Shown piece by piece: positions 16,309-24,813 of a stretch of 64,000 nucleotides of DNA. Within the stretch, counting starts at the first letter, position 1; every line of letters begins with the position of its first letter. The translations under genes were made by a program, and so were the position numbers. The notes under the pieces were generated by a model that did not search any database, was not told the DNA's origin, and was given only the letters and a program-made list of their open reading frames with translations. This DNA is from QZLE01 sp033852075 (lineage in GTDB: Bacteria > Pseudomonadota > Gammaproteobacteria > QZLD01), in NCBI GenBank assembly GCA_033852075.1, contig JAWSVC010000018.1:1-64000 (forward strand). Direction: 5' to 3'.

Positions 16309-16347
16309 CTGCCGAATTCAAGACATAAATCTTCCCGAGGCCAGGTA

Positions 16348-18231
16348 GTGACCGATAAAGTAACAGATTCTATAACGATTAATCCAAATGAAACAAAACT
16401 GCATAAGCAGATATGTGAAGATACAACTAAGCCGTTTCCAGGCTCCCAAAAAGTATATGTAAAAGGGAGTCGTGATGATATCTCGGTCGCAATGCGCGAG
16501 ATTACGTTAGCCGATACCAAAATTGGTGATACAGTAGAGAAGAACCCACCCTTATATGTATATGATACCTCTGGGCCGTTTACCGATCCTAATTTTCAAA
16601 TTGATCTAAATGAAGGTATGCCGGATATTCGCAGTGGCTGGATTGAAGAGCGTGGCGATACTGAGGTGTTATCAGGGCCAACCTCGGAATATGGGCGTAA
16701 GCGCGAACAAGATCCAAGTTTAGACTCAATCCGTTTCCCCAATATTCGTAATCCTCGTCGTGCAAAACCGGGGGCCAATGTTTCGCAGATGTATTATGCA
16801 AAGAAAGGGATAATTACCCCGGAGATGGAATATATTGCGATTCGTGAAAATACCCGCCTTGATCTGGCGCGTGAAAACGGCCTTATTAATCAGCACCCGG
16901 GGCAAAGTTTCGGAGCAGCAATTCCAGCGGAGATCACTCCGGAATATGTTCGTGATGAAGTGGCTGCGGGTCGGGCAATTATTCCTGGTAATATTAACCA
17001 TCCCGAAGTAGAGCCGATGATTATTGGTCGTAACTTCTTGGTTAAGATAAATGCTAATATTGGTAATTCAGCGATCACCTCATCAATAGCAGAAGAGGTG
17101 GAAAAAATGGCGTGGGCAATTCGCTGGGGTGGAGATACCGTAATGGATCTTTCCACTGGTGAAAATATCCATGAAACCCGTGAGTGGATTATCCGTAATT
17201 CCCCTGTTCCAATTGGAACTGTGCCCATGTATCAGGCCTTAGAAAAAGTAGATGGTATTGCCGAAGACCTAACTTGGGAAATATTCAAAGATACTCTTAT
17301 CGAACAGGCAGAACAGGGCGTGGATTACTTTACTATTCACGCAGGTCTTAGATTGCATCATGTGCCAATGACAGCAAAAAGGATGACTGGAATTGTATCG
17401 CGTGGTGGGTCGATTATGGCTAAATGGTGTTTGGCGCATCATAAGGAAAATTTCCTCTATACCAACTTTGAAGAGATTTGCGAGATCATGAAGGCCTATG
17501 ATGTTGCCTTCTCATTAGGTGATGGTCTGCGTCCGGGGTCGTTGGCAGATGCCAATGACGAAGCACAACTAGGTGAACTGGAAACTCTGGGTGAGTTAAC
17601 CAAGATAGCCTGGAAGCACGATTGCCAAACCATTATTGAAGGCCCGGGGCATGTGCCAATGCAGCTTATTAAGGAGAACATGGATAAGCAGCTAGAGTTT
17701 TGTCATGGCGCTCCATTTTATACCTTAGGCCCGTTGGTAACCGATATTGCACCGGGATATGATCACTTTACCTCTGGGATTGGTGCGGCGATGATCGGTT
17801 GGTACGGAACCGCTATGTTGTGTTATGTAACCCCTAAAGAACATCTGGGGTTGCCAAATAAGCATGACGTAAAAGAAGGGATTATTACCTACAAAATTGC
17901 TGCACATGCCGCCGATCTTGCTAAAGGACATCCAAGCGCACAGATTCGTGACAATGCAATGTCCAAGGCGCGATTCGAGTTTCGCTGGGAAGATCAATTT
18001 AATATTGGTTTAGATCCGGATCGTGCGCGCGAATTTCGTGATAATACCTTGCCGCAACCGGAAGAAAAACTATCGCACTATTGCTCCATGTGTGGTCCAA
18101 AGTTCTGTTCAATGAAAATAACGCATGATGTTCGAGCCGAGGCTAAAAAAATGCAGGAAGCAGGAATGCAACAACGTGCAGAACAATTTCGCGAACAAGG
18201 TGGAGAGATCTACCAAAGCGTAAAAAAATAG
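16348..18231 (+). CDS. thiC: Phosphomethylpyrimidine synthase ThiC
   Basis: 627 residues, full length. A radical-SAM-type enzyme converting aminoimidazole ribotide to HMP-phosphate, the pyrimidine half of thiamin. The C-terminal [4Fe-4S] motif CSMCGPKFCSMKI (C-x2-C-x4-C) is intact, as are FYTLGPLVTDIAPGYDH and EGPGHVPM. It starts with GTG at 16348 with GAGG 7 nt upstream. The short leader has no recognisable TPP riboswitch, which is unusual because thiC is a classic riboswitch-controlled gene. No other thi gene is adjacent. Confidence 0.97.
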   Translation: MTDKVTDSITINPNETKLHKQICEDTTKPFPGSQKVYVKGSRDDISVAMREITLADTKIGDTVEKNPPLYVYDTSGPFTDPNFQIDLNEGMPDIRSGWIEERGDTEVLSGPTSEYGRKREQDPSLDSIRFPNIRNPRRAKPGANVSQMYYAKKGIITPEMEYIAIRENTRLDLARENGLINQHPGQSFGAAIPAEITPEYVRDEVAAGRAIIPGNINHPEVEPMIIGRNFLVKINANIGNSAITSSIAEEVEKMAWAIRWGGDTVMDLSTGENIHETREWIIRNSPVPIGTVPMYQALEKVDGIAEDLTWEIFKDTLIEQAEQGVDYFTIHAGLRLHHVPMTAKRMTGIVSRGGSIMAKWCLAHHKENFLYTNFEEICEIMKAYDVAFSLGDGLRPGSLADANDEAQLGELETLGELTKIAWKHDCQTIIEGPGHVPMQLIKENMDKQLEFCHGAPFYTLGPLVTDIAPGYDHFTSGIGAAMIGWYGTAMLCYVTPKEHLGLPNKHDVKEGIITYKIAAHAADLAKGHPSAQIRDNAMSKARFEFRWEDQFNIGLDPDRAREFRDNTLPQPEEKLSHYCSMCGPKFCSMKITHDVRAEAKKMQEAGMQQRAEQFREQGGEIYQSVKK

Positions 18232-18254
18232 TGCAGAATCACTAATCAGCTAAT

Positions 18255-18373
18255 TAACGTCATCCCCCGACTTGATCGGGGGCGGAAAAAGAGAATTGTA
18301 GTTTGGCGCTGAGCTTGCGAAGCCCAACAAAAAAACAAAAATGTTGGGTTACGCTTCGCTAACCCAACCTACG
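18255..18373. repeat. Two dispersed repeats between thiC and glnS
   Basis: About 18255-18284 is a CCCCCGACTTGATCGGGGG palindrome, related to segments near 217-237 and 43827. 18304-18373 is an AGCCCAACA...TGTTGGGTT inverted pair followed by GCTTCGCTAACCCAACCTACG. The second family recurs at 20175-20208 and 21626-21660. Either could terminate thiC transcription, and the second ends 16 nt before the glnS start. Confidence 0.6.
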
Positions 18374-18389
18374 AGGAAAGGAAAAATTA

Positions 18390-20090
18390 ATGGCGACTGA
18401 AAACAATACAACCGAAGAACAGGTTATTTCAGCTCCAAACTTCGTACGCAATATAGTTGCCGAAGACGTAAAGAACAACAAAAACGACGGTAAGGTAATT
18501 ACCCGTTTTCCTCCAGAACCAAACGGCTACTTGCATATCGGGCATGCTAAATCTATCTGCCTTAATTTTGGTTTACCTGCAGAAAGCCCAACTGGCAAGT
18601 GTCACCTGCGTTTTGATGACACCAACCCAGAAAAAGAAGATGTTGAATACTCAAAATCAATAGAGGAAGATGTTAGATGGTTAGGTTTTGATTGGAAAGA
18701 AGATCTATATCATGCCTCTGATTATTTTGACCAGCTCTATAACTATGCAGTTGGCCTTATTAAAAAAGGAAAGGCATATGTGTGTCATCTTACTCCTGAG
18801 CAAGCGCGGGAATATCGCGGAACCTTAAAAGAGCCAGGAAAGAACAGCCCGTATCGTGATCGTAGCATCGAAGAAAATCTACAGCTGTTTGAGTCTATGA
18901 AAAATGGCGAGTTCGCTGATGGTGAATGTGTATTACGTGCTAAGATCGATATGTCATCACCAAACATCAATATGCGTGATCCAATCATCTACCGTATTCG
19001 CAGAGCTCATCATCATAGAACCGGTGACGATTGGTGTATATATCCAATGTATGATTTTACCCATTGCCTATCTGATTCCATAGAAGGAATTACCCACTCC
19101 GTGTGTACCTTGGAATTTGAAGATCATCGTCCACTATATGATTGGGTGTTGAATGAGCTTGAGACTCCGTGTCATCCTCAGCAGATTGAATTTGCGCGCC
19201 TTAATCTCGATTACACTGTAATGAGTAAACGAAAGTTGCTGGAACTAGTGCAAAAAGAATATGTAGATGGCTGGGATGATCCGCGCATGCCAACTATCAG
19301 TGGAATACGTCGTCGTGGCTTTACTCCGGAATCTATTCGTGCCTTCTGTGAACGTATTGGAGTAACCAAAAAAGATAGTGTCATTGAGGTAGGGGTGTTA
19401 GAAAACTGTATTCGTGAGGATCTGGATAAAAAAGCACCACGCGTAATGGCAGTTCTTGATCCAATAAAGGTAGTAATAGAAAACTATCCAGATGGGCAAG
19501 AAGAGATGCTAACTGCTAAAAATCACCCGAATGATGAAACTATGGGGACTCGCGAAATCCCATTTTGCAAAGAGATCTATATAGAAAGAGAAGACTTTGC
19601 CGAAGAGCCGCCCAAAAAATTCTTCCGTATGAAACCTGGTGGTGAAGTGCGTTTACGTTATGCCTATATAGTTAAATGCGAAAGCGTAATTCATGATGAA
19701 CAAGGCAATGTGATCGAGATTCGTTGCAGCTATGATCCGGAAACACGTGGCGGCAAAACTCAGGATGGTAGAAAAATCAAAGGCACCATACACTGGGTAA
19801 GTGCTAAACATGCAGCAGATGCAGAGGTAAGACTCTACGATCGCTTATTTAATGTACCAAATCCGGATGCTGGTGACGGTGATTACAAAGACCACCTAAA
19901 TCCTGAATCTCTTAAAGTGCTAACTAACTGTAAGGTAGAGCCTTCATTAGCGCAAATAGATGCTGAACAGCGTTATCAGTTTGAGCGTATTGGTTACTTT
20001 TGTCATGATGCAAAGGATTCAAAAGAAGGTGCTTTGGTATTTAATAGAGTGGTGACACTGCGAGATTCATGGGCAAAATTAAATAGATAA
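18390..20090 (+). CDS. glnS: Glutaminyl-tRNA synthetase
   Basis: 566 residues, class I aminoacyl-tRNA synthetase charging tRNA-Gln. The HIGH motif is in PPEPNGYLHIGHAKSICLNF, the KMSKS-equivalent is VMSKRKLL, and RFDDTNPEKE and the C-terminal beta-barrel anticodon-binding region are complete. An N-terminal extension of about 15 residues precedes NFVRNIVAEDVKN. A consensus-like GAGGAAAGG ribosome-binding site precedes the ATG. Having GlnRS fits a gammaproteobacterium. Confidence 0.98.
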   Translation: MATENNTTEEQVISAPNFVRNIVAEDVKNNKNDGKVITRFPPEPNGYLHIGHAKSICLNFGLPAESPTGKCHLRFDDTNPEKEDVEYSKSIEEDVRWLGFDWKEDLYHASDYFDQLYNYAVGLIKKGKAYVCHLTPEQAREYRGTLKEPGKNSPYRDRSIEENLQLFESMKNGEFADGECVLRAKIDMSSPNINMRDPIIYRIRRAHHHRTGDDWCIYPMYDFTHCLSDSIEGITHSVCTLEFEDHRPLYDWVLNELETPCHPQQIEFARLNLDYTVMSKRKLLELVQKEYVDGWDDPRMPTISGIRRRGFTPESIRAFCERIGVTKKDSVIEVGVLENCIREDLDKKAPRVMAVLDPIKVVIENYPDGQEEMLTAKNHPNDETMGTREIPFCKEIYIEREDFAEEPPKKFFRMKPGGEVRLRYAYIVKCESVIHDEQGNVIEIRCSYDPETRGGKTQDGRKIKGTIHWVSAKHAADAEVRLYDRLFNVPNPDAGDGDYKDHLNPESLKVLTNCKVEPSLAQIDAEQRYQFERIGYFCHDAKDSKEGALVFNRVVTLRDSWAKLNR

Positions 20091-20103
20091 ATTTCGTTTA
20101 TTT

Positions 20104-20148
20104 CCCCATTATGCATTCCCACGCAGCGCGTGGGAATGCATAATGGGG
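20104..20148. repeat. 45-bp near-perfect palindrome (21-bp stem, 3-nt loop)
   Basis: 20104-20124 and 20128-20148 are exact reverse complements; the loop is AGC. The arm core ATGCATTCCCACGC is the GCATTCCCA form of the dispersed TTCCCA...TGGGAA family. It lies 14 nt after the glnS stop and would form an extremely stable RNA hairpin, so it may act as a 3'-end stabiliser or terminator for glnS. Confidence 0.75.
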
Positions 20149-20369
20149 CTTCCTGCTATTCAGGAAAGCCAAAAGTAGGTTGGCGCAGAGCGTAGCGAAG
20201 CCCAACAAATATAAATATGGTGCTTTTATCGTTTCCAAGCTTTGCCTTAGTATAATAAAAATGCAAAGGTTTGCTTCGGTTAGTAAGCCAGCAAAAGCGC
20301 AGAAAAACCTTATAAAAAAGACGCTTAAAAAAAATATTGCGAAAAAATCTCAAAAAATGTTTTTTAAGC
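20149..20369. other. Intergenic region between glnS and the rplM promoter
   Basis: Contains a TTCCTG...CAGGAAAGCC inverted pair (about 20150-20169) and a GTAGGTTGG...CCCAACA repeat (20175-20208). A TATAAT at 20251 has no good -35. A lysine-rich 68-codon frame (20180-20386) overlaps the repeat and is not convincing as a gene. Confidence 0.5.
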
Positions 20370-20398
20370 TTGTATGTGCGCGGTGATTTAGGTATTAT
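20370..20398 (+). promoter_or_regulatory. Sigma-70-like promoter of rplM-rpsI
   Basis: TTGTAT (20370-20375), 17-nt spacer, TATTAT (20393-20398). The predicted start near 20405 gives a leader of about 32 nt to the rplM ATG with TTTGGAG as ribosome-binding site. Confidence 0.6.
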
Positions 20399-20436
20399 CT
20401 TCGCCCTCGAAGTTAAGATACCTTTGGAGTATATAT

Positions 20437-20865
20437 ATGAGAACCTTTAGCGCAAAGCCCGCTGAAGTCAAAAGAGACTGGTATGTGGTTGATGCAGATG
20501 GTAAGACGCTAGGAAGACTAGCTACAGAAATAGCACTTCGCCTGCGCGGAAAGCATAAGCCTGAGTATACCCCTCATGTAGATACGGGCGATTATATAGT
20601 TGTAATCAATGCCGAAAAAGTGAAGGTAACTGGTAACAAAGAAACCGACAAAATGTATCACCATCATACTGGTTACATTGGCGGTCTGAAATCAATCAGT
20701 CTGGATAAGCTTCGTCAAAAAGCTCCAGAACAAATTATTGAAACAGCTGTAAAAGGCATGTTGCCAAGAAACCCACTTGGTCGAGCAATGTTCAAAAAAT
20801 TGAAAGTGTACGCTGGTACAGAGCATGGTCATATAGCTCAGCAACCACAACCACTTGAAATCTAA
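20437..20865 (+). CDS. rplM: 50S ribosomal protein L13
   Basis: 142 residues, the exact length of E. coli L13, an early-assembly 23S rRNA-binding protein. Recognised by MRTFSAKPAEVKRDWYVVDA, GKTLGRLATEIALRLRGKHK and GMLPRNPLGRAMFKKLKVY. First gene of the conserved two-gene operon with rpsI, 26 nt upstream of it. Confidence 0.98.
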   Translation: MRTFSAKPAEVKRDWYVVDADGKTLGRLATEIALRLRGKHKPEYTPHVDTGDYIVVINAEKVKVTGNKETDKMYHHHTGYIGGLKSISLDKLRQKAPEQIIETAVKGMLPRNPLGRAMFKKLKVYAGTEHGHIAQQPQPLEI

Positions 20866-20891
20866 GATTTAACAGAAAGCGGAAAAGCTCA

Positions 20892-21281
20892 ATGGCAGAA
20901 CAATATTACGGTACAGGACGCAGAAAGACATCAACAGCAAGAGTATTTGCGCGTCCAGGAAGCGGAAACATCGTTATCAATGGCCGTACTCTAGACGAGT
21001 ACTTCGGACGTGAAACAGCTCGCATGGTTGTACGTCAGCCACTTGAAACATCAGAACTAACCGACAAGTTTGATTTTCACATCACAGTAAAAGGTGGTGG
21101 AACAACTGGTCAAGCTGGCGCGATTCGTCACGGAATAACCAGAGCTCTTATGGAGTATGACGAGACACTACGTAAACCATTACGTAAAGCTGGCTTCGTA
21201 ACTCGTGATGCTCGTAAGGTTGAACGTAAAAAGGTTGGTCTGCGCAAAGCAAGAAGAGCTACACAGTTCTCCAAGCGTTAA
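20892..21281 (+). CDS. rpsI: 30S ribosomal protein S9
   Basis: 129 residues. Its C-terminal tail (FSKR) reaches the P-site tRNA in the ribosome. Signatures are YYGTGRRKTSTARVF, GGGTTGQAGAIRHGITRAL and the basic end GLRKARRATQFSKR. Second gene of the rplM-rpsI operon, followed by a good terminator at 21312. Confidence 0.98.
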   Translation: MAEQYYGTGRRKTSTARVFARPGSGNIVINGRTLDEYFGRETARMVVRQPLETSELTDKFDFHITVKGGGTTGQAGAIRHGITRALMEYDETLRKPLRKAGFVTRDARKVERKKVGLRKARRATQFSKR

Positions 21282-21311
21282 TCTGCTTTTTATACAAAAG
21301 TTGTATCAAGA

Positions 21312-21342
21312 ACGGGAGTGCCGCAAGGTGCTTCCGTTTTTT
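21312..21342 (+). terminator. Rho-independent terminator of rplM-rpsI
   Basis: An 11-bp stem with G-U pairs (21312-21322 / 21327-21337), a GCAA tetraloop and a run of six T. It ends the ribosomal-protein operon 30 nt after the rpsI stop. Confidence 0.9.
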
Positions 21343-21831
21343 GCGCCTTATGGTTTTTATGAAAAAATTCCCAGGCGCTATGCTGTTATCCTCCTGCTTG
21401 ATTGTGGAGCGGCGATTTTATATCGCAGCGCAAAGCGCTAGCTTGTATAATTCCTTTGTTTTTACCCCTCTGTTTTTCTCGTTCCCAAACTCCAGTTTGG
21501 GAATGCATAACTCCTCTCCAACCGGGAAAGCCGTTCTTCTCGTTCCCAGGCTCCGCCTGATGAATTAAAAATTCCTCGTTGCACTTGGTAATGCATAAAC
21601 CCCTCTCCGCTCGGGAAAGCCAAATGTAGGTTGCGTTAGCCGCAGGCGTAACCCAACAAATAGAACCTAAAACTAGAAAAAACCTTAAAAAACAGTTAGT
21701 ATAATTGCAAAATGCTTGCAAGGAAATTCCAAAGCCTTATATAGCTAAAACTATATAAGCTTTCGAAACAGGCGGACATAAAAGCAAGCTTAATCTAAAA
21801 TGAAAACAACCTAGAAATCAAGAGAAACCCT
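21343..21831. other. Repeat-rich intergenic region upstream of an orphan gene
   Basis: No convincing gene. It holds a palindrome CTCGTTCCCA...TGGGAATG (21478-21505), a half copy (21539-21559), two CTCTCC..CGGGAAAGCC segments, a GTAGGTTG...AACCCAACA repeat (21626-21660) and a hairpin AGCCTTATATAG / CTATATAAGCT (21733-21761) about 70 bp before the next gene. The repeat modules follow the same order as at 20104-20208. Confidence 0.55.
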
Positions 21832-22251
21832 ATGGGAACAATAATGCCATCACGTATGCACGACATCTCCATGACAGAATATCTGTTTGTGCAATGGTAT
21901 GACGAAGACCAGATCGATCTGTTTAAATACGAATACAAATATATTTACGACTTTGAAGATGCAATGGAATTTGTTCGTCAATTTCGCTGGGATGACAACT
22001 GCAACTTCTACTGGCGCGACTTGCTGCAGGAAATGGACGATCAATCCTACTCCATTCACCGCATGACCGATAAGGAAGTAGAAGAACGTCTTGCCGAACT
22101 ATTATCAGAGGGGCAGATAAAGGCATTTAATCTAGCCAAAGAAGAAAATGATGGCGATGATTTTGAATATGCGGAAGAATCTACTGCAAATGAAGAAAGT
22201 AATGTTCCTGGTAATGATAGAAGGGCGATAAGAAAGCCAAGTGCCAAATAG
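21832..22251 (+). CDS. Hypothetical acidic protein
   Basis: 139 residues, family not recognised. The N-terminal 100 residues are rich in aromatic and acidic residues (EYLFVQWYDEDQIDLFKYEY, FYWRDLLQEMDD), followed by a helix-forming stretch (TDKEVEERLAELLSEGQ) and a low-complexity acidic tail ending in basic RRAIRKPSAK. No signal peptide or membrane segment. AAGAGAAA precedes the ATG at 21832. In-frame ATGs at codons 5, 9 and 14 are alternatives. It stands alone between a repeat block and a PilZ gene. Confidence 0.6.
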   Translation: MGTIMPSRMHDISMTEYLFVQWYDEDQIDLFKYEYKYIYDFEDAMEFVRQFRWDDNCNFYWRDLLQEMDDQSYSIHRMTDKEVEERLAELLSEGQIKAFNLAKEENDGDDFEYAEESTANEESNVPGNDRRAIRKPSAK

Positions 22252-22510
22252 CAGTTGATAAATTAACTGCTGCATCAGTGTCCGAATATTGTGTGGGTTG
22301 TTAATATCTTCTTTGTTGTAGGTTATTGCATAAAATAAATGTTTGTAGTTGATTTTAACTCTGGATCATTTGAGTGGTTTGTAAGAGTTAAATGCTATGC
22401 ATCAGATTATTTCTGAGCTAATAACTCAATATAGAAGCGAATATAAGAACATCTTGAAACAGACTTGGTGTTTTATATAATTGCATACAGAAAAGCTATG
22501 AGATTGCATA

Positions 22511-22858
22511 ATGGAAGCCAGAAATGAGACAAGAACCCCAATTAATCGAAAGGTAAATATTATTCAGTCAGATGGTACAATTGTTCAGGCTCAGGCATGT
22601 GATATCTCGCAAGGGGGTATTTGTATAATGAGTGATCTGGCATGTGATCCTGAGCAGCAGTTTAATATAAGTTTGAATTTGCCGGTTGATAAGCAAAATA
22701 TGCCTGTGCGTGCTCGCGTTGAAGCGCGTTATGTCCATCTTGTTGGTGGCGAAGATAAATTTAGAATTGGGGCTAGGTTTGTTGATTTTGTCGGTCCTGG
22801 GCGGCAGCACGTCGAAACCTATATTCAGAAGCGCCAGAATAAGCCGCAATTTATTTAA
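22511..22858 (+). CDS. Single-domain PilZ protein (c-di-GMP receptor candidate)
   Basis: 115 residues, essentially only a PilZ domain. Both c-di-GMP-binding motifs are present: RxxxR as Arg4-NET-Arg8 at the N-terminus, and D/NxSxxG as Asp31-I-Ser33-QG-Gly36. The barrel continues through VRARVEARYVH and RIGARFVDF. It should bind c-di-GMP and act on an unknown partner. It is the only intact c-di-GMP-related domain here, the HD-GYP-like protein at 12177 being degenerate. It shares a bidirectional terminator with the porin. Confidence 0.88.
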   Translation: MEARNETRTPINRKVNIIQSDGTIVQAQACDISQGGICIMSDLACDPEQQFNISLNLPVDKQNMPVRARVEARYVHLVGGEDKFRIGARFVDFVGPGRQHVETYIQKRQNKPQFI

Positions 22859-22941
22859 TGCAATAATAAAGAAGCTGCTAAGTAACTGTTTGGTCTTATG
22901 GTTGGGTTGGTATTGATTTTATTCTCAGATTATAAGTATAA

Positions 22942-22969
22942 AAAAAGAGGAGCAAAAGCTCCTCTTTTT
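22942..22969. terminator. Bidirectional intrinsic terminator
   Basis: A 12-bp stem AAAAAGAGGAGC / GCTCCTCTTTTT with an AAAA loop. T-runs are available on both strands, so it can terminate both the plus-strand PilZ gene and the minus-strand porin gene, whose stop is about 27 bp away. Confidence 0.9.
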
Positions 22970-22995
22970 ACATCTAACTAATTGTAAAAATTAGA

Positions 22996-24264
22996 TTAGA
23001 ATGTTGTGTTGATACCAACAGTAGCCGCTTTGTAGTCACGGTCATCGTTAGTAGCTCTGTCATCGTCTTTACTGCCAATAGCTGCATTTAGGTATACTTC
23101 AGTAGTTTTAGCAACTGCGTATGTTACGCCACCGTCAAGAGTAGTCATAGTCCACTTCTCTTCATAACCTGCTTGGTTGTTTTCAAGAGCTAGGTAAGTA
23201 GCTGCTGCTTTCCAACCGATTTTGCCAGCTTTACCTGAAGCGCGGAAGCCAAATAGTAGCTCGTCATCAGCAGTTGTGTACTCTAGGTAACCAAAACCTG
23301 CGAAAGCGTTGCTTGCACCCATTCTACCTAGGCCACCAATGCTGTGAACATTTGTGTTTGACTGGTTGTTGTCTGGTGTATTGTTAAGTAGGATAGAGAA
23401 GGTGTCAAATCCAGGAGCAACTAGAGAACCTGCATCTACATATACAACCTGGCCTTCAAGATTAATGGCTCCAACTTCCATCCCGGCTTTAACATAAAGA
23501 GAGAATACTGTGTCTCTGAATGCTGCATAAGTGTCGTCTCCGCCACCTAGAATGTTGATTGCACCTTCTAGCTTAACAGGACCAGCTTTACCTTTTACGA
23601 ATGGACTAATTGCGAATACTTCGTCAAGAATGTAGCTTGGCTCACCAAGCCATTTACCTGCTAGTAGGCCCCACTGCCAGCCTTTAACAACGCCAACAGC
23701 TGCAGCTACGTATAGATCACCCTCACTTGTAGCAGCTGAAGTGCCAGTACCTACGTTAGTGTATGCTTCTTCGTTAGAAGTAGATTGACGCTTGTCGTTT
23801 AGAAGGATAAGAGTAGTGCCGCCGAATCTTTTCATGGCAAGAATACGGTCACGACGGTCATCACATGTTAGGAAGCAGTTTGCCCAGTTAGCAACTTGAC
23901 GACCAAAACGGAATGTCCAACCAGCGATTGGAGCTTGAATGTAACCGTAGTCAACACCAACAGCGTCAGAACCAGAGTTCTCATATGCGCCTTGCATGCC
24001 TGAGTGGCTGTCACCAGTCCAGCTGCTGTCACTTAGGATTAAACGAGTGTTTACAGAAACATTGCCGTCAGTTTTGAATGTACCTTTTAGGCGGATGCGG
24101 TTTGTGTAACCGCGTTGGTCAGAATCTGTTACAGCAGTTGAATCTAGATCGTTGCGAAGTAAGAAACCTTCAACATTCGCGTCACCACCCCAAGATACGT
24201 CACCAGCGAAAGCTGCTGGAGAGATAGCTGCTGCTGCAGCTAGAGCTACTAAAGTTTTTTTCAT
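22996..24264 (-). CDS. Outer-membrane porin-like beta-barrel protein
   Basis: 422 residues with a clear Sec signal peptide (MKKTLVALAAAAAISPAAFA, cleavage after AFA). The mature chain has alternating amphipathic strands throughout (for example YIQAPIAGWTFRFGRQVANW) and ends VGINTTF, the terminal Phe being the BAM recognition signature. A pair of cysteines in NCFLTCDD may form a disulfide in a loop. The substrate is unknown and it does not match the classical OmpF/C pattern I know. A strong AGGGAG ribosome-binding site suggests high expression. Confidence 0.85.
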   Translation of the reverse strand: MKKTLVALAAAAAISPAAFAGDVSWGGDANVEGFLLRNDLDSTAVTDSDQRGYTNRIRLKGTFKTDGNVSVNTRLILSDSSWTGDSHSGMQGAYENSGSDAVGVDYGYIQAPIAGWTFRFGRQVANWANCFLTCDDRRDRILAMKRFGGTTLILLNDKRQSTSNEEAYTNVGTGTSAATSEGDLYVAAAVGVVKGWQWGLLAGKWLGEPSYILDEVFAISPFVKGKAGPVKLEGAINILGGGDDTYAAFRDTVFSLYVKAGMEVGAINLEGQVVYVDAGSLVAPGFDTFSILLNNTPDNNQSNTNVHSIGGLGRMGASNAFAGFGYLEYTTADDELLFGFRASGKAGKIGWKAAATYLALENNQAGYEEKWTMTTLDGGVTYAVAKTTEVYLNAAIGSKDDDRATNDDRDYKAATVGINTTF

Positions 24265-24306
24265 TGTTAAAACTCCCTGAATTAAAAAATTTGTTTAACA
24301 GTGTGT

Positions 24307-24335
24307 TTTATAATACATGGGAATTGGTAATGCAA
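24307..24335 (-). promoter_or_regulatory. Sigma-70-like promoter of the porin gene
   Basis: Minus strand: TTGCAT (24335-24330), 17-nt spacer, TATAAA (24312-24307), about 43 bp upstream of the porin ATG in an AT-rich region. Confidence 0.4.
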
Positions 24336-24813
24336 ACTTTATGGGGAAAAAATACAACATTTGTTGAAATTGTGGTTTTTTTACAACACAGATATGTTCC
24401 ACGATGTGATATTGGCTTATGTTGCGTTGGCTTTTTTGCACTAGTCTGTAATTTTATTATGTAATTATTTACATAATTCGCGTTTATTTCCCCAATAACT
24501 TTGTTGTAATCCGTTAAAAAATGAGTCGCCTACAATTGTAGGCTCAACATCTTTTTAACACATTACGCCTTGTTCTTGGGAAAATATCCTGCGAATTAGA
24601 TTTGTTTATTTGATGAGGAAATGTACTCTCTTTATGTGATTTCTCGTTCCTAAACTCCAGTTTGGGAACGAGATGAAAACTGTTTGAGTTATCAATTGCT
24701 AAGTTGATTAGATAACAAAAGAATATAGAATAATGATAACAAGTGAAAAGATACATGCATAAGTGATCTGTCATTTTTTAATTGCAAATCAAATACGACA
24801 CTAAGGATTTTAT
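24336..24813. other. AT-rich intergenic region with palindromes
   Basis: No gene seen. 24528-24543 is a perfect 16-bp palindrome GCCTACAATTGTAGGC. The stretch 24491-24525 resembles 27632-27667 (CTTTGTTG...AAAAAATGAGT). 24643-24672 is a REP-like palindrome. TTGATT-N16-TAGAAT at 24704-24731 is a weak candidate promoter for the gene at 24814. Confidence 0.45.
24643..24672 (+). repeat. REP-like palindrome, CTCCAG-core orientation
   Basis: CTCGTTCCTA...TTGGGAACGAG with central CTCCAG. The matching palindrome at 26622-26651 has central CTGGAG, so the two are inverted relative to each other and bracket the two-gene cassette 24814-26561. Confidence 0.75.

Noticed and set aside
20180..20386. 68-codon lysine-rich open frame before rplM
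   Set aside because: It overlaps a dispersed repeat and the rplM promoter, has no ribosome-binding site, and its basic composition follows from A-rich sequence.
20390..20423. Hairpin before rplM as an L13 autoregulatory leader
   Set aside because: Its left arm overlaps the predicted -10 box, so most of it would not be transcribed, and the stem is interrupted.
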